NCBI RefSeq assembly: GCF_900111445.1
Contig: NZ_FOHE01000016.1
Coordinates: 1 to 64,000 of the forward strand
Reading direction: 5' to 3'
DNA: 64,000 nt
Origin: Oceanobacillus limi
GTDB taxonomy: Bacteria; Bacillota; Bacilli; Bacillales; Amphibacillaceae
Position 1 is the stretch's first letter. Each line of letters starts with the position of its first letter. Under the pieces are notes generated by a model. It was not told where the DNA came from and searched no databases. It saw only the letters and a list, made by a program, of their open reading frames with translations. The position numbers and the translations under genes are program-made. Shown piece after piece: positions 53,762 through 62,066 of the stretch.

Positions 53762-54421
53762 TTAAAACTCTTTTCTGGAAAAAATCAGCCCAGATATTTT
53801 TAATGACAACAAGTAGATGGTAATGGAAACGATAACTAAAACGAAAAATGGCTGAAATGGGATAGACTTTTCTACCAATGGTACAATCCCCTGGTCTAAG
53901 TCATTAAAAATAATGTGATCCTCCATTCTTAATATTTCAATTAGAGGAGTAAAGGAACTAATAAGCAATACGCCATATAATATAGCTGAAATTATACTTG
54001 CAACCGTAAATGACTCAAAAAAATAGTAAATTGGTAGAAATATCGCTTTGACTATAAGGCCTAAACAAATGACGGTTAGAATATCAATCCAATGGTAGGT
54101 GTATCTAGGTAACGTAGAAAAAGTCTCTATTAGTTGCCCAACCATAGCCTGATAGAAAATAATACCTATCCATACGGTAAAAAAGAGCAAATACCTACCC
54201 TTTACAATGAAATCTTTATTTATTGGCAAACTTAAAGTAAATCGATTGATATTTGCACGGTCATCAACGTAAAAGCTGCCTATAATAAGTACCGGTAATA
54301 TGAGCCCCACCGTTGTATAGATCGGAGGTAAATGGATCAGATAGCCAATTGGAATTAGGCATAACGCTGTTAGAATTGCATTCTTAAGGGCAATAAAATC
54401 ACGTTTTACTAAACTAACCAT
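53762..54421 (-). CDS. ABC-2 type permease, second membrane protein of the YtrA-regulated operon
   Basis: A 219-residue protein with six membrane helices and an Asp-Arg-containing first loop (SFYVDDRANINRFTLSLPINKDFIVKGRYLLF), the pattern of the ABC2_membrane_5 type permeases that pair with YtrB-like ATPases. It is related to, but different from, the permease just upstream (54437-55072): both carry the CDDKNEVNRFL/VDDRANINRF motif, so the two probably form a heterodimeric exporter channel. Last gene of the operon. Confidence 0.82.
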   Translation of the reverse strand: MVSLVKRDFIALKNAILTALCLIPIGYLIHLPPIYTTVGLILPVLIIGSFYVDDRANINRFTLSLPINKDFIVKGRYLLFFTVWIGIIFYQAMVGQLIETFSTLPRYTYHWIDILTVICLGLIVKAIFLPIYYFFESFTVASIISAILYGVLLISSFTPLIEILRMEDHIIFNDLDQGIVPLVEKSIPFQPFFVLVIVSITIYLLSLKISGLIFSRKEF

Positions 54422-54436
54422 TATATTACACCACCT

Positions 54437-55072
54437 CTAAATATCTCGTTTTGTAAATAACCAGGTAGACAATAAATAGGAAATGAACAGACTCCCTAAT
54501 GATAGAACTGTTAAAATGAGATACGGTTGTACGTCAATAAGTTGATGGATCTTCTGTTTTAATTGATCATCAAAGGTTAGATAGGGATTTCCCTGGGCAA
54601 CACCAAATGAAAATGCACCAATAAATAACAGAATGAAGTAGGCAGTTATCGCCTTATTGAAATTCCTAAAATAATAAAATATCGGAATAGAGACCGCTAA
54701 AAGTAAGCTAGTTATCGTGAATAACTCGAAAGCACCAAAAAAGGAAATCGGATTACGTTCCAGAAACGGTAATCCCTGATAAGCAAAGTAATCAATCGTA
54801 CCAATATATCCGCTAAATCCAGCAGACAATATCAAGAAGTATATATATCTAGCAAACACAATTTGCCTTCGTTTTACTGGAAGACTTGTGAGAAAACGAT
54901 TCACCTCATTTTTGTCATCGCAAAAAAATGAAAAGATAATAAAACCTAGAATAATCCAGACAAATGTAGTACGAATTGGAAAGTTAAGTCCATAAGAAAC
55001 GGGAATTAGGATAAAAAAGAATATAATGTAAAACTTAGTTAATTTCAATTCCTTCAGCAAAATCGGCAGCAC
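54437..55072 (-). CDS. ABC-2 type permease, first membrane protein of the YtrA-regulated operon
   Basis: A 211-residue protein with six helices and the motif FFCDDKNEVNRFLTSLPVKRRQIVFARYIYF after the second helix. The start is GTG 55072 with AAGGAGAG eight bases upstream, inside the 3' end of the ATPase gene (38-base overlap), which suggests translational coupling. Partner of the permease at 53762-54421. Confidence 0.82.
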   Translation of the reverse strand: MLPILLKELKLTKFYIIFFFILIPVSYGLNFPIRTTFVWIILGFIIFSFFCDDKNEVNRFLTSLPVKRRQIVFARYIYFLILSAGFSGYIGTIDYFAYQGLPFLERNPISFFGAFELFTITSLLLAVSIPIFYYFRNFNKAITAYFILLFIGAFSFGVAQGNPYLTFDDQLKQKIHQLIDVQPYLILTVLSLGSLFISYLLSTWLFTKRDI

Positions 55073-55928
55073 CTGTTGAACTCTCCTTTCTCGTCATAAA
55101 AAACATGATGTCTTCTAATGTTGCTCTCTCCGTTACGATATCCTTACCAATTGGGTCAAAAATAGCTGGGTCGCCTTCAAATAGGGCACTAAATCCAAGA
55201 TTGTTTTCTTGGATGCCAATAAATAAATCTTTCGTGTCTGTATCAATCAAATCTGATCGGCCTTTAATGACATAAAAACTGTCTTTTATCTGTTCCATAC
55301 TCTTTTGAAACATGATCTTGCCTTTATAAATGAAAATAATGTGATCTGCAAGACGATCCAAATCTGTCGTAATATGGGTCGATAAAAAGATGGTTTGATT
55401 TTCTCGGACCATCAATTCCTGGAGTAAATCTAACAGTTCTCTACGAAAAATGGGATCTAAACCTGCTGTTGGTTCATCCATGACAATGAATTCTGGCTCA
55501 TGAGCTAGTGCAAAAAGTAATGAAGTTTTCATTTTCATCCCCTTAGAGAACTTTTTAATCTTTTTCTTTAAGGGAAGTTCAAATTCGGTTACATACCTTT
55601 GAAACAGATCCTCATTCCATGTTTCATAGAGTGGGGCAATAAATGATTTCATATGATTAATGGTAAAATCCTCATACATAAATAAATCATCGTAAACAAA
55701 ACCAATCCGTTGCTTTAGATGTTGATTTTTATGGGTATTACCGAAAAGTTTGATTTCACCCTCATCAATTTTTAAGAGGTTCATCATCATTTGGATTGTC
55801 GTTGTTTTGCCACTACCATTAGGACCAATAAAGCCAGTAATAAAACCCCGTGGAATGGTAATGTTGAGATCTTCAATTGAAAAGCCTTTTCTTCGTTTAG
55901 TAACATGATGAAACTCGACCGTATTCAT
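55035..55928 (-). CDS. ABC transporter ATP-binding protein
   Basis: A 297-residue ATPase with Walker A GPNGSGKTTT, the signature FSKGMKMK in place of LSGGQ (as is common in this exporter branch), Walker B EFIVMDEPTAGLDP and the switch His in FLSTHITTDL. A C-terminal accessory domain of about 80 residues follows. With the GntR regulator upstream and two permeases downstream it forms a four-gene unit of the YtrABC type. Such systems respond to cell-wall stress or peptide antibiotics in Bacillus; the cargo here is not known. Confidence 0.92.
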   Translation of the reverse strand: MNTVEFHHVTKRRKGFSIEDLNITIPRGFITGFIGPNGSGKTTTIQMMMNLLKIDEGEIKLFGNTHKNQHLKQRIGFVYDDLFMYEDFTINHMKSFIAPLYETWNEDLFQRYVTEFELPLKKKIKKFSKGMKMKTSLLFALAHEPEFIVMDEPTAGLDPIFRRELLDLLQELMVRENQTIFLSTHITTDLDRLADHIIFIYKGKIMFQKSMEQIKDSFYVIKGRSDLIDTDTKDLFIGIQENNLGFSALFEGDPAIFDPIGKDIVTERATLEDIMFFMTRKESSTGAADFAEGIEIN

Positions 55929-56306
55929 CTACTCATCTCCTTCATAATAAATGTCTATTAACTCAATCAACTCATTTTTGGACAGTCCTAACCGTTGACC
56001 GGTTTGAATGATTTGTTCCAGTTCATTTTCAAATTCTCGAATTTGCCATTCTTTAAGTACGTGGGCTTGCTGACCAGCAACAAAAGTCCCCTTTCCAACT
56101 GTAGAGACCAAATAACCTTCCTTTTCCAATTCTTCATAGGCACGCTTGGTAGTTATGACACTAACCTTAAGCTCTTTCGCTAATTGGCGCATGGAAGGAA
56201 GGGCGTCACCCTCCTTTAGTTCTCCGGAAAATATATTCTGTTTAACTTGCTCGATGATTTGTTGGAAAAGGGGTTCCTTGCTATTACTTGAGATAAGAAT
56301 GTTCAT
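55929..56306 (-). CDS. GntR family regulator, YtrA subfamily
   Basis: A 125-residue regulator: N-terminal winged HTH (EPLFQQIIEQVKQNIFSGELKEGDALPSMRQLAKELKVSVITTKRAYEELEKEGYLVSTVGKGTFVA) and a short helical tail of about 45 residues for dimerisation, which defines the YtrA subfamily. It begins the operon with the ABC genes; its stop is directly followed by the ATPase start. It probably represses its own promoter through the inverted repeat at 56331-56364. Confidence 0.92.
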   Translation of the reverse strand: MNILISSNSKEPLFQQIIEQVKQNIFSGELKEGDALPSMRQLAKELKVSVITTKRAYEELEKEGYLVSTVGKGTFVAGQQAHVLKEWQIREFENELEQIIQTGQRLGLSKNELIELIDIYYEGDE

Positions 56307-56330
56307 AGCATATCCCCTTTGTTTTTATTA

Positions 56331-56364
56331 TTGTATATACACAATATATACAATATATACATAA
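56331..56364. promoter_or_regulatory. Candidate operator of the YtrA-type regulator
   Basis: TTGTATAT (56331-56338) and ATATACAA (about 56345-56352) are inverted around a short centre, followed by another TATATACA-like half (to 56362). The site lies 25-60 bases before the start codon of the regulator. Confidence 0.55.
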
Positions 56365-56522
56365 GTGTCAACTCTTCGTTTAGGATAATGGAAAAGGGAG
56401 TCAATACTTGTTGCACGTAACAGTAAATCTACTATTATGAAAAAATAATAAGAGTACCTTAACACGTGTAGGTAAGATGATATGGTAAACTAAATATGAT
56501 AAATGAAACATGGAGTGTTTAT

Positions 56523-57419
56523 ATGGGAATTTTCTTTAATGTGATATTACCAATTATTGCAGTATTTGCAGCCGGGTATATATTGCAGCGGATACGTGTA
56601 CTTGATGTGAAGGCAATTGCCTCCGTGTCTGTGTATATTTTTCTGCCATCATTGGTTTTCACGCAATTATATGAAGCAAAATTTAACGAGAGTTATACGA
56701 TATTGCTTGTATTTGCATTTATTTTACTGTTTATGATGATCGTATTGAATCGAATACTTAAACATTTATTTAAATGGACACAATCCGTTGAAAGTGCATC
56801 CATATTAACATCTGCATTTATGAATGGAGGCAACTATGGAGTACCAGTAATTCTATTTGCTATTGGTGAGGAAGCTTTGCCATATGCAGTTTTCTTCATG
56901 GTTGTTCAGACATTATTTATGAATGCCTTTGGTGTGTATTATGCGTCTAGGGATAAAAGTGGGTATAAACGTGCCCTGATAAAAATTTTAAAACTTCCTG
57001 CAACTTATGCGGCTGTATTCGCCTTTATTCTACAAAATATTGCCTGGGAAATACCTGAATCAGCTTATTCAACCTTGTCGATGTTATCGGATGCAGCCAT
57101 ACCATTAATGATGGTAATGTTAGGTATGCAGCTCGCTTCTATTACTTCAATTAAATTTAACTGGCAAGTTATCTTATCAGCGCTATCGATTCGTATGGTT
57201 ATTTCTCCAATTATAGCGTTTATTTTTATATGGCTATGGAATGTTGATCCAACAATTGCTGCAGTTATACTTGTTGTATCAGCAATGCCAAGTGCTGCAA
57301 CAACAACAATGTATGCAATTGAGTTTGATACGGAGCCAGACCTTGTATCTAGCATTACCCTTGTTACAACTCTTTTCAGTATTATTTCTGTTACGATATT
57401 GTTGAACGTAATAACGTAA
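56523..57419 (+). CDS. AEC family transporter
   Basis: A 298-residue protein with ten membrane helices in two blocks of five, the plan of the auxin-efflux-carrier family. Bacterial members move malonate, malate or other organic acids. Features: FFNVILPIIAVFAAGYILQR, SAFMNGGNYGVPV (re-entrant Asn-Gly-Gly-Asn) and PLMMVMLGMQLA. ATG 56523 has GGAG nearby; the ATG at 56496 adds nine residues without a ribosome binding site. It lies between the ABC operon and the FCD regulator; whether it transports an aromatic acid used by the hpa genes is open. Confidence 0.85.
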   Translation: MGIFFNVILPIIAVFAAGYILQRIRVLDVKAIASVSVYIFLPSLVFTQLYEAKFNESYTILLVFAFILLFMMIVLNRILKHLFKWTQSVESASILTSAFMNGGNYGVPVILFAIGEEALPYAVFFMVVQTLFMNAFGVYYASRDKSGYKRALIKILKLPATYAAVFAFILQNIAWEIPESAYSTLSMLSDAAIPLMMVMLGMQLASITSIKFNWQVILSALSIRMVISPIIAFIFIWLWNVDPTIAAVILVVSAMPSAATTTMYAIEFDTEPDLVSSITLVTTLFSIISVTILLNVIT

Positions 57420-57580
57420 TTCAGTTATTTACTGTATAAATATCGAGAAATGTGTAGGTATTTCGTGCATAAGTTTTGGAAATATAAATCAAACAGTCAT
57501 TTCATATACGAAGTGTTCGCTTTACTGGTCAGAAGGAAACATTTAGAGAAGTTGTAAATAGAAAGAAAATTATAATTATA

Positions 57581-57609
57581 TTGACATCATATATTATTTT
57601 ATATATGAT
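57581..57609 (+). promoter_or_regulatory. Promoter with overlapping operator of the GntR/FCD gene
   Basis: TTGACA (57581-57586), 17 bases, TATGAT (57604-57609). Inverted arms ATCATATAT (57586-57594) and ATATATGAT (57601-57609) span from the -35 to the -10 box. The start codon follows ten bases later at 57619, so the message has almost no leader unless an internal start is used. The same promoter-operator form occurs at 61012-61042. Confidence 0.7.
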
Positions 57610-57618
57610 AAATCTATT

Positions 57619-58290
57619 ATGAAGAGTGAAAATAAACAACAAAAAGTGTATCGAATCGTAAAAGGTAGAATTATAGAAAGGGAATATGTTCCGGGACAAC
57701 GAATTGTAATCGACCAACTTGCCAAAGAAATGAAAACGAGTTCCATTCCAGTACGTGAGGCAATTCGCCAATTGGAGGCGGAACGCTTAATTGTATATAA
57801 ACGAAATGTAGGTCCTGTAGTTGCAGAAGTGAATGAATCAGACTACTCGGATACCCTGCGCGTACTTGCTGTCCTGGAAGGTTATGCAACGGTTTTAAGT
57901 GCTCAAACCATGACACCAGAAAAAATTGAGCAGTTAAAAGAACAGAATAAAAAGATGGAGGAGGCTTTAGAGGATTTCGACATTATTCGATTTAGCAAAT
58001 TAAATGCTGCCTTTCATAAAATGATTTGTGAGGAATGCAATAATAATTATTTGCTGGAATCCATTAAGAACACCTGGAATCGATTAGATGCTATTCGGGG
58101 AGCAGGTTCCATGCTTTACTCATTACGTGTAAAGGAATCGATTCAAGAACATCACCAACTGATTGCTTATTTAGAATCAGGAGAAGAGCCTGCGAAGTTA
58201 GAAATGCTTGCTAGAAACCATAAAATTCGAACCGCTGAGAACTTTGAACAACGCCGGAAAAACCAGTTAGAAACGAATATCACACCATAA
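57619..58290 (+). CDS. GntR family regulator with FCD domain
   Basis: A 223-residue regulator of the FadR subfamily. The N-terminal wHTH is VYRIVKGRIIEREYVPGQRIVIDQLAKEMKTSSIPVREAIRQLEAERLIVYK; the FCD domain has metal-binding His residues in the FHKMI, EHHQLI and NHK contexts. FCD proteins sense organic acids. The promoter overlaps an ATCATATAT/ATATATGAT palindrome that recurs before the hpa operon 3.4 kb downstream, so it is probably the repressor of 4-hydroxyphenylacetate use. No ribosome binding site is visible between promoter and ATG; translation may be leaderless or weak. Confidence 0.9.
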   Translation: MKSENKQQKVYRIVKGRIIEREYVPGQRIVIDQLAKEMKTSSIPVREAIRQLEAERLIVYKRNVGPVVAEVNESDYSDTLRVLAVLEGYATVLSAQTMTPEKIEQLKEQNKKMEEALEDFDIIRFSKLNAAFHKMICEECNNNYLLESIKNTWNRLDAIRGAGSMLYSLRVKESIQEHHQLIAYLESGEEPAKLEMLARNHKIRTAENFEQRRKNQLETNITP

Positions 58291-58345
58291 GAGGGATTGA
58301 AAAACGAAAAGGTTCTGCTTAGATGTAGACATACTATATTTCACT

Positions 58346-58396
58346 AACAAATTCGCACAGTGATTCACAAATGAATTCACTGTGCGAATTTGTTAT
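58346..58396 (+). terminator. Strong terminator after the GntR/FCD gene
   Basis: About 20-bp arms from AACAAATTCGCACAGTGATT (58346) to the matching AATTCACTGTGCGAATTTGTT ending at 58394, with one bulge. Confidence 0.85.
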
Positions 58397-58615
58397 ATCA
58401 AGGATTTCAAAATTGCATTGTAGACTATGTAAATAGATGTAGTTAAATAAAGGTTCTAATCAGATAATCATATTCAGAGTTTAATGGTGAAATTTAAGTT
58501 GATATTGTGAAATGTTGATCTTAAACTAAAGAAGAGTTAGTGGAATAGGGAAATCAGATTTTTATTATTCACATAGTAGGACAGTGTTATAATATTAGTA
58601 TTAAAAGGAGGGGCT
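58397..58615. other. AT-rich intergenic region with promoter
   Basis: Nothing coding seen. A -10 box TATAAT lies at 58588-58593, 22 bases before the small gene pair; no clear -35. Confidence 0.5.
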
Positions 58616-58879
58616 GTGAAAAGTATGAAATGGTCAGAGGTTAGAAAGTTGTACCCGAATCAATTTGTTAAGTTAAAAGTGTTAGCTTCTCACATTGAAA
58701 ATAGTCAAGAAATTATTGAGGATATCGCGGTAATTAAACCTGTAACCGAGAAAAGTGCAACAAAGGAATTGCTAAATTCAAAAGGTGATGAGTTAGTTTA
58801 TCATACTGCTAATGAAAATGTTGTGCTTGAAGTCCGTCAAGATATGGGGCTAAGGAGGTTCGTTTATCATGAAAATTAA
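58616..58879 (+). CDS. Small partner protein of the retropepsin-like protease
   Basis: An 87-residue, mixed alpha/beta, mildly acidic protein (MKWSEVRKLYPNQFVKLKVLASHIENSQEIIEDIAVIKPVT... ENVVLEVRQDMG). Family not recognised. The start is GTG 58616, four bases after GGAGGGG, or ATG 58625. Its last 11 bases overlap the start of the protease-like gene, so the two are co-made and may work together. Confidence 0.7.
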   Translation: MKSMKWSEVRKLYPNQFVKLKVLASHIENSQEIIEDIAVIKPVTEKSATKELLNSKGDELVYHTANENVVLEVRQDMGLRRFVYHEN

Positions 58880-59249
58880 GTATAAATACGGGTTGCTTTT
58901 GGTTGATATTACATTAAAATTTAATGGAAAAATTAAAGTGATAGAAAATATGGTGTTGGACACAGGAGCTGCTAGAACACTAATCTCACAAGATGTTGTT
59001 GAAGATATTGATCTTCGAGTTGATTTTCATGATCGAATTGTAACCTATTTTGGAGTAGGCGGAAAAGAACATGCTTTTAGAAAACAAATAGACCAAATTC
59101 AAATTGGTGATTTTGTAGTTAACATGGTTGAAATAGATTTCAATGACTTTGGTTATGAAGATATTAACGGATTGCTAGGATTAGATTTATTATTAAAGGC
59201 TGAATTCACAATAGACTTAATGCATCTTGAAATGAATAGAAATGGCTGA
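58869..59249 (+). CDS. Retropepsin-like aspartyl protease family protein
   Basis: A 126-residue protein with the features of a single-domain retropepsin-like (clan AA) protease: the DTGA active-site motif in MVLDTGAARTLISQDVV (about residues 28-44), a middle glycine-rich flap region, and the second conserved block INGLLGLDLLLKAEFTIDL. Such bacterial proteins act as dimers, each giving one catalytic Asp. GGAGG lies ten bases before the ATG. It overlaps the upstream small gene by 11 bases. The target is unknown. Confidence 0.8.
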   Translation: MKIKYKYGLLLVDITLKFNGKIKVIENMVLDTGAARTLISQDVVEDIDLRVDFHDRIVTYFGVGGKEHAFRKQIDQIQIGDFVVNMVEIDFNDFGYEDINGLLGLDLLLKAEFTIDLMHLEMNRNG

Positions 59250-59427
59250 TTAGAGCATTAATGATAAATTGTTTCTTACTTATTTTTAGATGTTTACAAA
59301 AGTTAACTATTCAATACTAATATTAAATGGCCCCCCAATTACCTATAGAATATGATATTGGCTCCTTGATAAAATAACCTCACCAAAGATTTAACTCTTC
59401 TTCATACATATATTGTTTTAAGGCCAT

Positions 59428-59906
59428 ATGCAATACTTAGACTTATATAGGAGATTTAATTTTACACGGTTAGAGAATCAATTCACTAGCTTCAATGAAA
59501 GAAAGCTATTTGACAGCTACTATAATGTTAAAGAGTATTGTAGTTTTACAAGGAATTTTATTGAGGTTATAAGGGATTCATATGAAAACGCAATATGTAA
59601 ATCGTGTAACCCCCATCTTGACTGGAAAAAATTCTATACATCACTTTTCTTTCCTCATAAGACCACACAATGTAGTAAATGCAAGTAGAACCACGATATA
59701 ACCACCCATATATTTCAATACTAACTACTCTAATTGGATCATTAGGTCTGGTGATAAATAGCTTTCTGTCATTGTCGTCATTCTTTATGGGTCTAGTTGT
59801 TTTAGTAGCAATAATAACCTTTCTTATTATGATTATTTCATTATTTCACAGTATTTTGCAAAGTGAACTTGTTTATGGTTGGGAGGACATTAGAATAATA
59901 ATTTAA
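59428..59906 (+). pseudogene. Frameshifted CxxC-x21-CxxC zinc-ribbon membrane protein
   Basis: Two overlapping frames look like one broken gene. The first (59428-59688) ends CKSCNPHLDWKKFYTSLFF ... TTQCSKCK-stop, which fits the cxxc_20_cxxc zinc-ribbon family (C-x2-C, about 20 residues with WKK, C-x2-C). Family members continue into two membrane helices. The second frame (59679-59906), offset by one base, supplies them: RYNHPYISILTTLIGSLGLVINSFLSLSSFFMGLVVLVAI... One added base near 59690 would fuse them. The first 55 residues are atypical and may not be translated. No clear ribosome binding site at 59428. Confidence 0.5.
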
Positions 59907-60102
59907 TTATGCTATTCAACTATAGGGGGCAAGAGTTAAACAATGCATTTTTAATTGAATTGCAACTTTCTATGTAAAATCCTGAGATTGTTTTTAGAAT
60001 ATTATGTTAGTATTAAGCTGAGGAGCTATCTTAAATTAATTATGATTCAAGATGAAGGAGGATATACTTCCTTTATTGAGCCAGTAAAAGGGGGCTAATC
60101 TC

Positions 60103-60654
60103 GTGTTTCAATCAAAATCATTTTTTCATGCTTGCTTGAAGATTATCGGTGTCTTAACAATCATATGGAGTTTTAGCCATATCGCTCCAGTGATTAATCA
60201 ATTCTATTCTGTTTATAATCAGCCAGAGCTGATGACAGGAAATGATCTAAGGTATTTTCGTTTTTCTCTCATCTTTCAAGTGATATATCCTATTTTGCTA
60301 TTTGTCATTGGAATCTCCTTGTTGAAGGGTGGAGAAGCCATGGTTCAATGGGCTTTTCACGATTCGGATGACGAAAGTGATAATCATAGTGGGGTGTTTT
60401 TTATACTACTTATGAAAGTTTCTGGATTGGTTCTAATGATTATCGCCATTCCAAGAACTTTTCAAATAATATCCAATTTGCTATTTGTTTCATCTGCCAA
60501 TACAGTAAACACGAGTAATCAGGAAATGTTTATCGTTCAGAATCTCGTAACAACGATTATTAATTTACTGCTTGGATTATATTTATTAAGAAGCGGGAAG
60601 CTATTTTATCGAATTGGCTTCGTTAAACAAAATGAGGAAGATGATGAAAGATAA
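60103..60654 (+). CDS. Membrane protein of unknown function
   Basis: A 183-residue protein with four membrane helices (about 9-32, 49-72, 97-122 and 140-165), a hydrophilic Asp/Glu/His-rich loop in the middle (HDSDDESDNHSG) and an acidic C-terminus. The start GTG 60103 follows AAAGGGGG by nine bases. Family not recognised. Single gene. Confidence 0.65.
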   Translation: MFQSKSFFHACLKIIGVLTIIWSFSHIAPVINQFYSVYNQPELMTGNDLRYFRFSLIFQVIYPILLFVIGISLLKGGEAMVQWAFHDSDDESDNHSGVFFILLMKVSGLVLMIIAIPRTFQIISNLLFVSSANTVNTSNQEMFIVQNLVTTIINLLLGLYLLRSGKLFYRIGFVKQNEEDDER

Positions 60655-61011
60655 CAAGGTGGTTTATTGATTGACCGCCATATAAATGAAGAATTCGTTT
60701 ACGCTTAATTTAGAAACAAATTTGTTTTGTCGGACAAGTACTTGTTACCGATATAGTTGTGATCCAAAATTTGAGATAAAGCGGTAAAACGAAGTGGGGA
60801 TCAATTGCCCGCACCTCATAATGGAATCAGTTAAAACAAACTGGTTCTCTTTTGTTTACTAACAAATGTTGCTTTCGTGTATTAAATGGTTTGATAAAGT
60901 AATTACATCATTATATCCAATAGCTCTGGTATGATAGGTGAAACAAAAAAGTTACGTCGCATTCAATCTATAAAACGCAACAATCGTTAATTATTCGTAT
61001 CATTTTCCCCG
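60655..61011. other. Intergenic region before the hpa promoter
   Basis: About 355 bases, AT-rich, no gene and no clear terminator seen. It leads into the hpa promoter at 61012. Confidence 0.5.
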
Positions 61012-61042
61012 TTGACATTATATTTGAAATCATATATGATTT
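61012..61042 (+). promoter_or_regulatory. Promoter and operator of the 4-hydroxyphenylacetate operon
   Basis: TTGACA (61012-61017), 17 bases, TATGAT (61035-61040). The -10 box lies inside the perfect palindrome AAATCATATATGATTT (61027-61042). The architecture matches the promoter of the GntR/FCD gene at 57581-57609. Confidence 0.75.
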
Positions 61043-61097
61043 AATTGTTCAGAAAATTTATAGTAATTAAATTAGTATAAACATGGAGGGGATTTGG

Positions 61098-62021
61098 GTG
61101 GCTTACGAAGAGGAAAAAAAGCGATTTAGAGGATCGATTGCTCCAGTAATAACACCATTCAATGAAGATGAAAGTATTGACTTCGACAAATTCAAGGAAC
61201 TCATCCATTGGCAAATCAACAACGGAAGTCATGGCATTTCGGTGACGGGAACATCCGGTGAACCAAGTTCAATGACTGTTGAGGAACGATTAAACGTAAT
61301 GGAAACTGCATGTCAAACTGTAAACGGAAGCGTCCCGTTTTTACCTGGAACAGGCTCAACAAACCACCAGGAAACACTCCACATGACGAAAGCTGCACAA
61401 GAAATGGGAGCAGATGGAGCCATGGTCATTGTCCCATACTACAATAAACCCAACCAACACGCCTTATACAAACATTTTAAAACAATTGCTGACTCCGTAG
61501 ATATTCCAATCATTTTATATAACATCCCAGGTCGCACAGCGGTAAATTTGGAAGCGATTACAATAGCGAGACTAGCCGAAGATTGTCCAAACATCATTGG
61601 GGTTAAAGAATCCAATAAAGACTTTGAACATGTAAATAAAGTATTACTCCACTGTGGTCGAGACTTTAATTTGTATTCAGGAATTGAAGTCCTATGTTAT
61701 CCAATGCTGGCAATTGGTGGAGCAGGACATATTAGTGCAACAGCGAATATTGCCCCTAGAGAAGTAGCAGATATATTCAATAAATGGGAAGCTGGTGATG
61801 TCAAAGGTGCACAGGACCTACATTATAAAATGATGCCATTAAATGATGTGCTATTTCGAGATACAAATCCAGCCCCTGCAAAGACCGCACTTGGAATGAT
61901 GGGGAAAGTAAAACCGATACTTAGAAAACCATTAGATGTACCTTCCGAGGAAATTCAAGAAGAGATACGTGAAACATTAATTTCCTATCAATTAATTCAG
62001 GAAGATGTAGCTGCGAATTAG
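61098..62021 (+). CDS. DapA/NAL-family class I aldolase of the hpa operon
   Basis: A 307-residue TIM-barrel Schiff-base aldolase of the dihydrodipicolinate synthase family. Features: GSIAPVITPFNEDESIDFDKFKELIHWQI, the GTSGEP substrate loop, YYNKPNQHALYKHF with the catalytic Tyr in IILYNIPGRTAVNL, and Schiff-base Lys in IIGVKESNKD. In this position, before HpaE and HpaB, it probably does an aldol cleavage or related step in 4-hydroxyphenylacetate breakdown (the place of HpaI in enterobacteria), not lysine synthesis; that is inferred from context. GTG 61098 follows GGAGGGG by six bases; the ATG at 61083 overlaps that site. Confidence 0.85.
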   Translation: MAYEEEKKRFRGSIAPVITPFNEDESIDFDKFKELIHWQINNGSHGISVTGTSGEPSSMTVEERLNVMETACQTVNGSVPFLPGTGSTNHQETLHMTKAAQEMGADGAMVIVPYYNKPNQHALYKHFKTIADSVDIPIILYNIPGRTAVNLEAITIARLAEDCPNIIGVKESNKDFEHVNKVLLHCGRDFNLYSGIEVLCYPMLAIGGAGHISATANIAPREVADIFNKWEAGDVKGAQDLHYKMMPLNDVLFRDTNPAPAKTALGMMGKVKPILRKPLDVPSEEIQEEIRETLISYQLIQEDVAAN

Positions 62022-62066
62022 GTTAATTAGGCTTTGGATAAGTAGTTTTTTAAAAAGGGTGATCAT

